Source: Amorphophallus konjac
Taxonomy: Eukaryota > Streptophyta > Magnoliopsida > Alismatales > Araceae
Length of the DNA stretch: 64,000 bases
NCBI GenBank assembly: GCA_022559845.1
Contig: CM040126.1
Coordinates: forward strand, 227,112,641 to 227,176,640
Direction: 5' to 3'
Part shown: piece after piece, positions 32,201-43,653 of the stretch
Layout: every line of letters starts with the position of its first letter
Position numbering within the stretch: position 1 is the stretch's first letter
The notes under the pieces: model-generated
The model's database searches: none
Seen by the model: only the letters and a program-made list of their open reading frames with translations
What the model was told of the DNA's origin: nothing
Made by a program: the position numbers and the translations under genes

Positions 32201-34427
32201 AAAATAATCTCTTCAAATGGGCTTCGTCAATGTCAAAAACGGGCCCAGGCTGCTGGCTCAGAAATGTGCGCTCAGCCACATCCCAACATGTCATTCGGGC
32301 ATTGCGATAGAAGCTCGTGCGAGCATTCTACCATTTCACATACTCTGGAGTGACCCTGGGAACTCGGTTCGGCATCGGCACTGTGAAAATGTTGGCATCC
32401 CGGCGGTGAAAATAGTCCCACCAGGAGCGACCTTCGGCCACAACGGTCGAGCCATGCTTTGACCTGCTGTCCAAAGGGAACAGGGCGACCGATGGCGGAA
32501 TATGCTGATCGTAGCTGAAATTCTGATCGAACCTGAAGGGATAGTAGGGTTCTAAATAAACTGCGCCCCCCTTTCTGAATACTAAAACACTGGGACGAAT
32601 TGATAAAGCCCAGTCAATGAGTTCGGGCTCCAAGACTGGCCGGGTCACGGTGTTACCCGAAATGAAGTGTGTGAAAGTCTCCACTGCCTCGAGCTTACAC
32701 TCACGCTGACGGTTCACTAATGGAGATGAATGTGCGGCCAGATTCCAAAAGTGGATAGTCCCCGCTGAATCCATCGGAACCCTTGCCAGTCGGCCACGGA
32801 TGGAGAAGAGTTGCTGGGACACTGGACCCGGTTCAGCACTTGCAAACTCCAGCATTCTGGGATACAATGTCATTGTCTGCATAGTCCGGGGAGCTAGCTC
32901 TGGAAATAAATTGCACAGCCAGGCATTAAAAAAATGAAACGGCCCCACCGTTCGGAAAGAGCGGGGGATCTGATGCCTATGAATATCTCCAATGGATTTG
33001 TAAATCATGCATAGTGCGGCTGGACATATTGCAAGCCGTATGCCCCAAGCCATCTGACAAGCCGGGTATATTGCCTCCGTCCTAATAACTGTCTCATCCC
33101 CCTGTGGGAGGGCAAAAGTACATAGCCAGAAGGTAAGGTAGGCAGCACAATGGGTAAGGGGATCCACCCCCATCGGATTCGGCCCCCCGCGGCTTATCCC
33201 CCGAAGAGAAGCAGGCAGCTCTGACTTGAACTTAGGTGGCCTACTGGGCTTACCCGCAACAGGAGCTACGTGAGGGAACTCACTGTACTTCAAAGGGCCG
33301 CCGAAGAAATACTGAATCCAATGTCCTGCTCGAACTCTCAGTTTACTGCTCTTCTCCCGGGGCTGGTATCCCTTTGAGGATCCCCTATTCAGCATCAGGC
33401 AGAGGGAGCGGTATGCCTTCATCAAGTACCAGTATGAATAGCCGAAGTAATATTCACCTTCGCCGTCTGTTTCGTCCTTGATGAAGTCATGAATGCAGAC
33501 CTCCTCATAGGGCTCTCCGTCAATCGGCAGGCCCGATAACTGTGATAGGCTCCAAAGATCCAGAGAGGTTTCACCTTCTGCTGTATAGAAAGTGTTGAAC
33601 TGCAGGCAAAATACTTCGAACATGTCGCAGCATAGCCCTTTTGAAATGGGATACCTGAAGCAAGATGCATACACACTGTGGTACACCCCGGCTCTGACCA
33701 GCAGCGGTGCATACTCTTTCAGAACATATTCTATAAATTCTACTGCCCCTACATGGAAGAGATGAGCATCTGTCACCTTCGTGTCTGCAAACCACCCAGC
33801 TGCCAACTAGAATTTGAACTGAACAGCCAAGCAATTCAGCACAAATGGTTCGTCTCGGTAGCCCCACTTGAGGGGCGCCAAAAATAAACCGTAGCCGGGC
33901 TTCTCCCTGTTGACCCGACCTACGGTGTTGTCCCATCTGGCTGGTGTGAACTCTGGAGCCCGTGTTAACATTTTCTGCTCTGCCTCCAGCTCTGTTACTC
34001 CTAAGACGGCGTCCCACCTGCGCCGCTCCCCCAAAAGGTAGATAGTATCGCCACGATACACAGAACCTTTCAAGCTGTCCCGGTCCAGCAACATGGCCCG
34101 CTCCACCATCCGAGCCAGCATGACGTCCCTCTTCCCAGAGACGTTGAAGGTGCAAATGAAGGGCGCGAGGTGACGATCCTTCGGGAAGTCCGCGCGATAG
34201 CCATCATCGCGACTGAAGTCCAGTCCCCCCTCGACAGTCACAATGTGAGAGGCAGATACTGTATCTGTTTCGGAGTCGGAGGATTCGTCGACTATGGCGA
34301 TCCTCCCAAGACCCCGGTCCAGCTGTCTGACATTCCTCCAAGTCACAACGGGACCAGAAGCCCTGCCTTGAGGAGAAGAGTCAACATCAGCAGTGCCGGA
34401 GGCGACGCGGATAGAAGAAGAAGCCAT
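29261..34427 (-). pseudogene. Antisense plant-mobile-domain gene of Tat element B
   Basis: Minus-strand multi-exon gene between the 3' repeats and the 3' LTR of element B. Start ATG at 34427 (MASSSIRVASG). Likely exons: 34427-31618, 31491-31258, 31170-30991, 30903 to about 30450, and 30352-29261, with GT-AG borders (CAG|GTAAGT at 31618; CTCAG| at 31491; TTCCAG| at 30352). The long first exon holds the plant mobile domain: LDLWSLSQLSGLPIDGEP, then AAYLTFWLCTFALP and AIYPACQMAWGIRLA. Later exons are Ala/Ser/Pro-rich. The last is coiled-coil (LEGRVASLETKVTRVQEEE). Four in-frame stops, all TAG, lie at 33807, 32328, 30185 and 29591, and a frameshift near 32130. Otherwise the frame is open over 5 kb. 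Antisense genes at this position are known in several Tat elements; their role is unknown. Confidence 0.75.
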
Positions 34428-35130
34428 TTCCAAAGCTGCAGACACAAAACCAAGAAAAAGGAATAAGAAGGTGATATACAGAGAAAAAAATAGAAAAGAA
34501 ATTTTCAGAAGAAAATTTTGACAGCATCTCCCCTTATCCGGAGCATGCCCAGAAGTCAAATGGGAGAACACCCACCAGGAGGGGGTGACTCCGAAATGAA
34601 AAGGGACGGAGTCCCGAACGAAAAACTCCCCGGAGGGAAGGCTTCCACGCCGATTGCTCTGAGGTGACAGAAGGAGAAAGGGAGGAAGAGAGAGAAAGCT
34701 CAAGGAGAAATGAGCTTCTCTCTCCCCCTCTCGGCGCCTATATCGGCCCAGCCAAAAGGTGCGCCGAGAAGGAGGTCGCGCCGACGGCCAGACGCACCAA
34801 AAGGCGCGCCGAAACGGCCTTCGCGCCGAAAATCAAAAGCGCCACCACCGCGCCAAGAAGATCACCGCACCGGGAACTCTCATGCCGAGGCCACCACCGC
34901 GCTGAGAAGGTAGTGCCGGAAGCGTCTATGGGGCCAATTATCCCACCAGGGGTAATGTTATCACCGAATCAAACTAAAAATGCTGGTGTTCATCCAAATT
35001 TGCTTATAAAGCATGGAAATCACACAAGCAGAATGAAGACTCAGAGTCCAAAAGAATAGCCAATGCACAGGAGCAAGCCTGAAGAGACCGCAAAGCGCAG
35101 TGTGTGACGTGATGTACACGCGCATGTCCC
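34428..35130. other. Region between antisense gene start and 3' PPT of Tat B
   Basis: No gene seen. It should contain the promoter and leader of the antisense gene. It has a dense GGCGCGCC/GCGCCGA cluster at 34728-34870 (TCGGCGCC, GTGCGCCGAG, GTCGCGCCGAC, AAGGCGCGCCGAAA, TTCGCGCCGAAA). Confidence 0.6.
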
Positions 35131-35184
35131 GTGTCACTCATGCTTCGCTCACGCCACCTACGGGTGGGGGGCATTTGTTGACAC
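35131..35184 (+). promoter_or_regulatory. Polypurine tract of Tat B with flanking short inverted repeats
   Basis: GGTGGGGGGCAT (about 35163-35174) immediately precedes the LTR start at 35176. Short arms flank it: GTGTCA (35131-35136) with TGACAC (35179-35184), and CCACC (35154-35158) with GGTGG (35163-35167). The layout resembles the longer hairpins of C and D but the arms are short enough to be chance. Confidence 0.5.
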
Positions 35185-38100
35185 CTAAAATATACCAGAA
35201 GAGACCATAGCAGATTCACAGTCTTGAAGATCAGTCGAGGGCACAGCTCATGTACCATCCCTGGGAGATCTGAGAGTCTGAATAGAAGAAACTCACTACC
35301 CCTATCATGTTGTTCGACTAAAGCCGTCTTTGGCTAGGTTGCTGTCCAGTACTGCTGTCATTTAGATAGTCAGACTGATAAAACTATACCAACATTCAGG
35401 CAACCATCTGCCTGCTGAAACAGATGTTCAGACATCTCCGATACTCCTGAAGCGGGATGTACAACGCCTCGCACATGTTTGTGAATGCAAGGTGTAAACA
35501 GTCCCATGGAGTCTGAATATATATACATGCCAAGAGTCCCACTGTCAAAAGGGAGTCCACTGACTGGATCCTGGGTCGAATGGGCCGAATGACAGGGAAG
35601 TGGGCCAAACCCAGAGGTGAAATGGGACGCGCCGAGGTCCGCCACGCTGGGAAGATGATGTTGGCGCGCCGGGAAGCTCAGGCCGAAAGGGTGAGGGACT
35701 GGCCTCTATAAGAGGGCGGCCCTTCGAAAGGAGAAAAAAAAAAGAAAGAAGAGAGGAGAAGGGAAGAGGAGCCTTCGAAGAAAAAGAGAGAGCCCTTCGA
35801 GAAGAAAGGAAGAGGGTGCTTAGCCACCAAAAAGAAAGGGGGAGCTCGAGCGCCCTTCGTAGAAGCTGAAGAAAGAGAGAGGGGTTCGAGGAGAGAATCT
35901 AGGTGTGAGGGCCGTGCAACTGCAACTTCTTTGCTCTCTCTTTCTCTTCTCCGTCTGTCTGAGTATTCCTCTTTTGTTTTTCGCTTTCGAGCATCTTTGC
36001 TCTAGTAGCATCGAATGCTAATGTAACCCTGTTTGCAGGGATGAAGTTTGGATTTCTTTTCCTTTTGGGTTAGATTTCTTTCTCTTAAGTCGCATGTGTG
36101 TAAGCCATTTGGCTGAAGTAGTTAATAAAAGAATGGGATGAGTTCCAATATGTCTGATCATTCTTTTCCATCTTCCTCTGTATCCGAGGTTTTAATCTAT
36201 GTATGGCAGTAGCTAGTCGCAAATGTCTTATGTTTAATTTCCTCTATCTGCTGAAGCTTCTTCGCCATCGTCCTTTATCACCCCCCCTAGCCACATTTCG
36301 AGGGCCTGAGATAGTCTATCTCATGGCTCCTCGTATGTGAAACGAAGAGGGACATGTTCAGGGGTTCCTGTCCGTGGTTCTGCTCCTAGTGAGGCCCCCA
36401 GAGGAAAGGTGTTCCCCCCGAAGTCTTCCCTCTACGATCATCCAAAACAGCTTAGATCGCTGAATAAACCTCCTTATTCTGAACGTTCAAAGCCTCTGCT
36501 TTAGAAAACCCCTAAAACCCCACTTCAAAAGCCTCCCGGCGCGAGCCCCTCTCGGCGCACGTTTCACGGCGAGGACTGGCCGCGCCGGTTGAACCTCACG
36601 TTTCGCGCCGATACCCTCATACCCTCCATGCCTTCATACCCTCCATGCCGAAGACGGCCACCTCGATACGTTTGTGTCGATGCCATCAGGCCATGCCAGC
36701 ATTGTTCGAAATGTCTTGTCTTCCTGTGGAAAAGCATTACCCTTTCCTCCGTCCTCACGAGAGCAATATAAAAGGGGTCAAATCCCCACATTCTACGAGC
36801 CCACTAGGTCATGGATTCCTGCTAGTGCAGGCTCTCCGTTGGCTGCATCGGGCATATTACAACAAAAGGAATGAGATCTCGAACGATCTAAACCCATTGG
36901 ATCACGGGCTACGCCGGGCACTCATTTTGGTTTCTACTCTGACATTCGTGAGTAGATAGCCTATAATATACTTTTGGCACACTCCCAAAGTAAGGGGAGG
37001 TGCTGTCAAAATTCGTTCAGAGTTTTACTCGATCGACCAGCATGATACCTTCATCACAGTTGTGTACTTAACCCCTAATTGCGTGGCAAGAGTCTGAGAC
37101 ATATCATCTCATGGTGTTTCGGCCACTGCAGGGAATACACCTTACATTCACATGATCTCCCTGGCCCCCCCCTTCGTGAATGGAGCCACCCTCATCCTCT
37201 ATTTTCATCCATCCATCACCCTGAAGTCCCCAGGGAATGAAGAAACCCTCATAATACCTCAAACAGAACCAACAAAATCTTCTCCCGGCGCCAACACCTC
37301 CCGACGCCACCTCCTCCCGGCGCCAAACCCGCGCCGGGTTTGGGGGGCGCCGAATGCCCTTGCCATGGCGCGCCGGGACCCCGTCGTGCCGATTACCCCT
37401 TAACTTTTCTTCGCGCCGGGAGCACGCCGTGCCGTTTGGCCTGCGCGCCGACTCCTATTTGTGCCGTTTCGCCTTATCAATGGGTGCTATTCAAACCCTC
37501 ATGCCAAACAATTCTATTAAACCCAAAATCTGCCCAAACTCAGGCGTCCATTCCTTACCAACTTCCGGGTTAATCTCCATTGTCTCACGAGGGAATTATG
37601 GTTCTTCACCCAGGTCCATGGGAGATACATTAATGGGGGGTTTTCATCCCTACATTACACCAAATCTGACATTTCTTCTGTCACCCCGCTGACCCTCGGA
37701 GTTCTGCCACCGCATGTCCTCCAACGGTCCTTCGAGGGGAATATTAACAAATGATGTGATGGTAGACATTGTCCCGTCATATGTGGATCCTTTTCGGGCC
37801 CAGGGCTACGCCCGATTTTCTCTTGGTTTCCATTCCGACTCTCCGTGGATGGATGTCCCATATTCCCATTTGGCATAGTCCAAAGGAAGGGGACATGCTG
37901 CCGAATTTATGTCATAACATCGTCGTCACACCCCGCATATCACGGTTCCTCATGCATGTCTGCATTGACCCTCGGGTATATCAAATGGCGTTGACAGAAG
38001 GTTGGGTTATGCCCCACTGGGAATCTCTGCTATGCGCGATGGTGGTCTTCGGGCCTATGTCCTCCACCACGTACCAAGGGTCCATAATTCTGTGAACTAT

Positions 38101-38535
38101 GCATCCTTTGTATGATAAATAAATGCATCCCGTACGCCTTCGTCATGGTCATCATGTAGCTCTTTTTTTAATCCGGCTTCGACAGCCCGCTATCTCGGTA
38201 ATTAATCAAAGGTGTTCCCTCCTCGTGGGGGATGTAATTAACGTCATAACCTTTATGGTATGGCGGACTGCTGGTCCCGACCGAACCTTACATTCGCCCG
38301 ACATGGGTCATAATGAGCGCATCATAAAATTGTCACTCATGTGACTGGCACGCCCGCATCGTCAATCAGTCAGTTAATTACCAGTTAGTTAATTGGTTGA
38401 TCAACGCGTGAAATAAGACATGTATACATGTACATATGTACATATACACACGAAATAAAACAATAAGATGGTCGGATAAAACCCATCGCAAACAGGGTGT
38501 AAAGCTTTTCTTGCTTCCGTAGTTATTACTGAGTC
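35176..38535 (+). mobile_element. 3' LTR of Tat element B
   Basis: Starts TGTTGACACCTAAAAT right after the polypurine tract. TATA box at 35707-35712 (CTCTATAAGAGG). A T-rich and AATAAAAG stretch near 36125 fits the R region. The distal part (38190-38370) matches the distal part of the solo LTR at 13470-13700. No coding sequence. GGCGCGCC-type palindromes cluster at 35620-35690, 36535-36610 and 37285-37450. The 3' end is not clean: expected TGTCAACA is not seen and chromovirus E begins at about 38535, so the last bases may be missing. Confidence 0.65.
37285..37460. repeat. GGCGCC/GCGCCGGG palindrome cluster in Tat B LTR
   Basis: Within 175 bp: CCCGGCGCC twice, CCCGACGCC, CCCGCGCCGGG, GGGGCGCCGAA, GGCGCGCCGGG, TCGTGCCGA, TCGCGCCGGG, CGTGCCG and GCGCGCCGA. 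Many are self-complementary over 6-10 bp. Similar groups lie at 34.73-34.87, 35.62-35.69 and 36.53-36.61 kb. Confidence 0.75.
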
Positions 38536-41502
38536 CAATAAATCATTATAGAAGAAATCCCCATCGTAAGGGGATTTCCTGATGTCTTTCCTTCTGACTT
38601 ACCCGGTCTACCACTCGAAAGGGAAGTCAATTTTTCCATCGAACTTATACTTGGAGCAGCACCTGTGTCAAAGGCCCCTTACAGGATGTCCCCCATAGAA
38701 CTTAAAGAATTGAAGAAGCAGCTTCAAGAGTTGCTGGAGAAAGGCTTTATTCGACCTAGCACATCCCCTTGGGGTGCGCCGGTTCTATTTGTCAGAAAGA
38801 AGGATGGATCTCTCAGGCTATGTATTGACTATCGACAGTTGAATCAACTCACCATCAAAACTAAGTACCCACTGTCACGTATTGATGAACTATTCGACTA
38901 GATCTCCGCTGCGGAGTATTTCTCCAAGATTGACCTCAAGTCTAGCTATCATCAATTTAGGATTGAAGATATTCACAAGACAGTTTTCTGTAGTAGATAC
39001 AGACATTATGAGTTTGTGGTTATGCTGTTTGGGTTAACCAACGCCCCTGCAACATTTATGCAACTTATGAATAACATTTTCAGGCTGTATCTTGATCGAT
39101 TTGTGATTGTATTCATTGATGACATCCTTATATATTCTAAGACGAAGGAAGAGCATGAGGAACATTTGAGAATTACCTTGCAAATATTAAGGGAACACCA
39201 ACTATATGCAAAGTTAAACAAATGTGAGTTCTGGTTAAAGGAAGTATTTTTCCTTGACCATGTTATCTCCAAGGAAGGTATTGTTGTAGATCCTGCCAAG
39301 GTAGAAGCTGTGAAGAACTGGAGTCGACCAATGACAATATCTGAAATTAGAAGTTTTCTTGGACTGGCTGGTTATTATCGGCGGTTCATCAAGGATTTTT
39401 TGTAAATTGCCGTCCCTCTAACAAGACTTACTAGGAAGGAAAATCCATTTGGGTGGACCACGGAGTGTGAGGAGAGTTTCTTGACTCTCAATGAACATCT
39501 CACCACTGCCCCCGTTCAAGCACTGCCTGTTGAAGGCGGAGGGTTTGAAGTATATACGGATATATCAGGCGTTGGCCTTGGGTGTGTTCTTATGTAGAAT
39601 GGCAAAGCGATTTGCTATGCCTCAAGACAACTAAAGCGGAACGGGAAAAATTATCCAATTCATGATTTGGAGTTAGCGGCTATTATATTTGCTCTGAAAG
39701 TCTGGCGTCACTTTCTTTATGGGGAAACGTTCATGGTATATTCGGACCACAAAAGTCTGAAATGTCTTTTCTCTCAAATGGAGCTAAATATGAGACAAAG
39801 GTGATGTCTGGAGTATCTCCAGGATTTTGATTTCGCCATCCAATATCATCCAGGAAAGGCAAATGTTGTAGCCAACGCGCTCAGCAGGAAACCAATGGGA
39901 ACATTATCAAGCCTCATGAAAGGTATGACTAACCTTATTGTCAAATTTGCCTAGTTTAATCTAGATATTAATGCGGAGAAAGAAGAATGCTTTATTGCCA
40001 ATATTCGGTCACAACCTACCTTAATAAAGACTTGGTCAAGTTGCAAGAGAATGATCCTACATTGATAGAAATCAAGGATAATGTTGATCAACGACCATAT
40101 TTATCTATTACAACCGATGGAAGAATGCTATTCCGAGGTCGAATTTGTATACCGGATCTTGCAGATACAAAAAAGCTGATTTTGGACGAAGCACATAAAT
40201 CAAGGTATGCCATTCACCCTGGTGATAACAAAGTGTACCAAGATCTTAAAAGGAATTATTGGTGGCCCAATATGAAAAGAGAAGGGGCAGATTACGTATC
40301 ATGCTGCCTCAGTTGTCAACAAGTTAAGGTAGAACATCAAAAGCCCGCTGGAAAATTACACCCCTTCAAGATTCCCGAGTGGAAATGTGAAAGTGTAGGG
40401 ATGGATTTCATCATGGGTCTTCCTAGGTCAAGAGGAGGACATGATGGTATATGGGTGATCATTGATAGCTTGACCAAATTGGCTCACTTTTTACCCATTA
40501 GGAGTCGATGGTCCGTGGATGTCTTGGGTGCCTTGTATATAAAGGAAATTGTGAAACTACATGGAGTCCATGTCACTATTATATTTGATCGAGACCCTTG
40601 ATTTACGTCTCAATTCTGGAAAGGTCTACAACATTCATTAGGGACCCAGTTGAATTTTAGTATTGCATTCCACCCACAAATCTATGGTCAAACTGAAAGA
40701 ACCGACCAGGTGGTGGAAGATATACTCAGGGCATGTACAATTGCTTTTGGTGGAAGCTGGCACGACCACTTGCCTCTAGTGGAGTTTGCCAACAATAATA
40801 GCTATCAATCTAGCATTCAAATGGCACCGTTCGAGGCACTATATGGTAGGAGTTGCCGTTCACCTATATGCTAGGATGAGGTTAGAGAAAGACAACTTCT
40901 AAGTCCTGATCTTGTTCGGGATACAACCAAAAAAGTGAGGCTGATTAGAGAAAGACTTTAGATGGCTCAAGATAGACAAAAATTCTATGCTGATGTCCGG
41001 AGAAGAGACCTAGAGTTTCAAGTGGGAGATCATGTGTTTCTCAAGGTTTTCCCAGGTCGAGGAATTCGAAGATTTGGCATTAAAGGCAAGCTTAACCCAC
41101 GATTCATTGGCCCTTTTAAAATTCTTGAACGGGTGGGCGAGGTTGTTTATCGACTAGCGTTGCCTCCACAATTGTCTGGCGTCCATGATGTATTCCATGT
41201 ATCCATGCCCAAGAGGTACGTTTTTGACCCTTTTCATATTATAATTCACGAAGATCTGGTGATACAGAAGGATCTAACGTACACCACTCAAAATACTTGA
41301 TCGAGAGGTACGTCAGCTTCGCAATAAGACTATTCCCATGGTAAAGGTCCAATGGAATAAGTGCTTAAGTCAAGAAGCCACATGAGAAACGGAAGAAGCC
41401 ATGCACAAATGATTCCTCGAACTATTCAATTGTAAGTATAATACACTCTCCATAAAGCCGTGTATTGAATTTGGGGACCAAATTCTCTTAAGTGGGAGAG
41501 GC
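38536..41502 (+). pseudogene. Chromovirus E (Tekay-like) pol, 5'-truncated and degenerate
   Basis: Opens in the linker to RT ([21 protein letters not shown]). Then RT with [22 protein letters not shown] and [11 protein letters not shown]; RNase H (about 39540-39770); HHCC finger (HKSRYAIHPGDNKVYQDLK..., CLSCQQVK); integrase core ([15 protein letters not shown], a QTERTDQVVED stretch); and a C-terminal part ending in VKVQWNKCLSQEAT, a chromodomain block that places it in the chromovirus Tekay/Del group. Stops include 38899, 39595, 40599, 40872 and about 40959, mostly of the kind made by C-to-T or G-to-A change. Gag, protease and 5' LTR are absent: the preceding Tat LTR abuts the linker. The polypurine tract AGTGGGAGAGGC lies at 41491-41502. 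Confidence 0.85.
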
Positions 41503-42126
41503 TGTTGCATCCTTGAAATTCTATGAAATTATAAGGAGTTTTTTGAGAATTTTTTTCTAATTTAAATATAATTATTTAAGTCCTAAATTGGTTTAATGGG
41601 ATATTTAATGAATAAAGGCCTAATTAATAATTATTTAAGGGTCTATATATCAGAGTAGGCTTAAGCCCATACAAATAGGCCCAAAAGACCCAAACCCTAA
41701 CCTTTTCGGCCCAAGCCCACTTATATAAATGTAATTTGGGGTAATTTTGGAATTAAAAGGGGATAAATAGGATAAATAGGGGACAAATAGTTGATAAATT
41801 TGAAAATCTGAAAATTTTAGACTAAACCACCTAGAGGCGGTCTATCGCACGACCGCCTTCTCATAAAAGTGGTCCTCATCTGACCGCTACTGTATTCCGT
41901 GAGCGAGGTCCTATAAACCTTAAAAGAATGAATTTTATCTCTCCCAAGGGCTAGAGATCAAAGCTACCTAGCCTAGAAACTTGGTATAGGACTCTTAGGG
42001 ATTGATTTGAGCTGAGAATAGGATTCTATTTCGACCTAATCTAGTAACCCTAACTTAAACACTATAAATAGACCCAACTTCAACTCGTGCGAACCCTAAT
42101 GTTGGATCACGTTTCTCACAGGTAAG
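41503..42126 (+). mobile_element. 3' LTR of chromovirus E, first 624 bp
   Basis: Starts TGTTGCATCC directly after the polypurine tract. TATA box TATAAATAG at 42063-42071. It carries a perfect 8-bp stem with eight-base loop (AGGCGGTC...GACCGCCT, core 41837-41856) and a second unit at 41869-41887. It stops at 42126, where copia F has inserted. The homologous minus-strand piece at 3517-4500 shows that the LTR was longer. Confidence 0.75.
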
Positions 42127-43589
42127 TGTTAAGTATATTCAGGTGATTTTGATGATAACAAAAACCCAGGACGTGCGTTCTATCATGTGCCATGTCTTAG
42201 CAATCAAGTTCGACTTTCATACACATTCAAAGCTTAATTTCATCATGCACTATGTTTAAATGTTTAATCCCTTCCAAATGCATAAATCTATATTGGTTTC
42301 TAAACCGCCCAGGCAAAGCTTAACACACTCGTTTTAATTTTGACAGGATTTGTCATAAACTGATTAGCTCACAGATCATGATCAACTGTCTAACTCTTTC
42401 AATTTTATAGGAATTCCAGCCAGCGGTCGACCGCCAGCTGGGGTCGGTCGACCGGTTTTCCCAGCAACGAAAAGCCCCATTCCTATAAAATTCCGGTCGA
42501 CCGACGCCTCCTAGCGGTTGACCGCCAGTCTCGAAAGCCTTCATTCTTGACTTTGTATTCTCAACATGGGAAGCCCCTCTTCTTGGATTTGTTTAATCCC
42601 AAAGCCACCAAACTTTCCATATTTTGTGGATCTAGTTCCTGGCTTGTCTCTTGACCATTCAAGAGTTATAAAAACATCTCTTTGGGGCTTGTAACCCTAA
42701 TCAATCTAAGGAGGGTCAAGGAGGCTTTCAAAGGGAGAAGAGTTCTTCTACTGTAGCCATGAACAGTGCTCCAGGAGGGAAGTTCTTCATCCATCTTCAA
42801 GTGATCCAACCCACATCTGGGGTAGATCAGCCCCAAGCCTAGTGGAGATCAAGCTGCATCCAAAATCTTCTTCATCAACTAAGGGGGAGCTTGAATATGA
42901 AGTTTTTACTTTGTGTCTTCCATTCAATTTTTATTTCAGATTCAAGTGTATGTTCTTTTAATATCTGAATACATGTGTGTGTGTGGATCTACACAGATCC
43001 ATGTGTGTGTGTGTGTGTTTATTTCTTCACATCTCTTTGTCATTCGGTGTTTGTACACCCTTGTGGGAGTTCCGAACTCCTCACATGTGTGTGTGTGTGT
43101 TTAGATCTTGTAACCTTTACAAGATAGTGTGGGAATCCTCGCAGATCGTGAGGGGTGGACGTAGGTTGCCGTTGTTGCATTCGAACCACCTAAAAATCTC
43201 TGTCCATTGTGTGGTTTGTTCCTTTTCCTCTATCCCCATTCTGTGCAGCATTCATGTAGCATTTGGTTGCATTGTTTGTGTTAGATCTAGTATAATTTAT
43301 CATTTTCATACTAGATTTTGGGTATATCAAAAGGTGGGTTCGGATCAGCAAGGCAAACCTTGTCTGCAAGATAACACCTTGCGTGAGTTGAATCTCCAGA
43401 TTCTCACCTCTGCCATGGAACTGAAGATTGGTTGAGTGCGATAGATTCTATTAGATCTCATAGTTTTCATATAGTTTTGAATTTCATTACGGCTATTATT
43501 CTCTCCTATTTGTATTGGGCATAAATTTGTAAAAGTTTGTATACACCCAATTCACCCCCCTCTTGGGTGTCATTGATCGCGAGACTTCA
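42127..43589 (+). mobile_element. 5' LTR of copia element F
   Basis: Starts TGTTAAGTATATTCAGGTGA, followed by TTTTGATGATAACAAAA, a start typical of SIRE/Maximus LTRs. It ends GAGACTTCA two bases before a primer-binding site. Length 1,463 bp. It holds GCGGTCGACCGC and CCGGTCGACCGAC palindromes at about 42422-42540, two (TG)n microsatellites (about 42973-43018 and 43086-43100) and a TATA-like TATAAAAA at 42667. Confidence 0.8.
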
Positions 43590-43591
43590 AT

Positions 43592-43603
43592 TGGTATCAG
43601 AGC
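43592..43603 (+). promoter_or_regulatory. Primer-binding site of copia F
   Basis: TGGTATCAGAGC, complementary to the 3' end of initiator tRNA-Met, two bases after the LTR end. This is the standard site for priming minus-strand DNA in copia and gypsy elements. Confidence 0.9.
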
Positions 43604-43653
43604 TAAGGCTCTATTTCTTTCAGATCTAACGATCTAGAGTAAGATCCAGATCA

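Noticed and set aside
33571..34155. Overlapping minus-strand frame of 194 residues
   Set aside because: It is out of frame with the PMD exon that covers the same DNA and has no recognisable motif.
34664..35059. Arg/Pro-rich + strand frame of 131 residues
   Set aside because: Composition comes from the GGCGCGCC palindrome cluster; no domain, and it lies in the leader of the antisense gene.
42913..43435. Frames with repeated Val-Cys
   Set aside because: Translation of (TG)n microsatellites in the copia F LTR.
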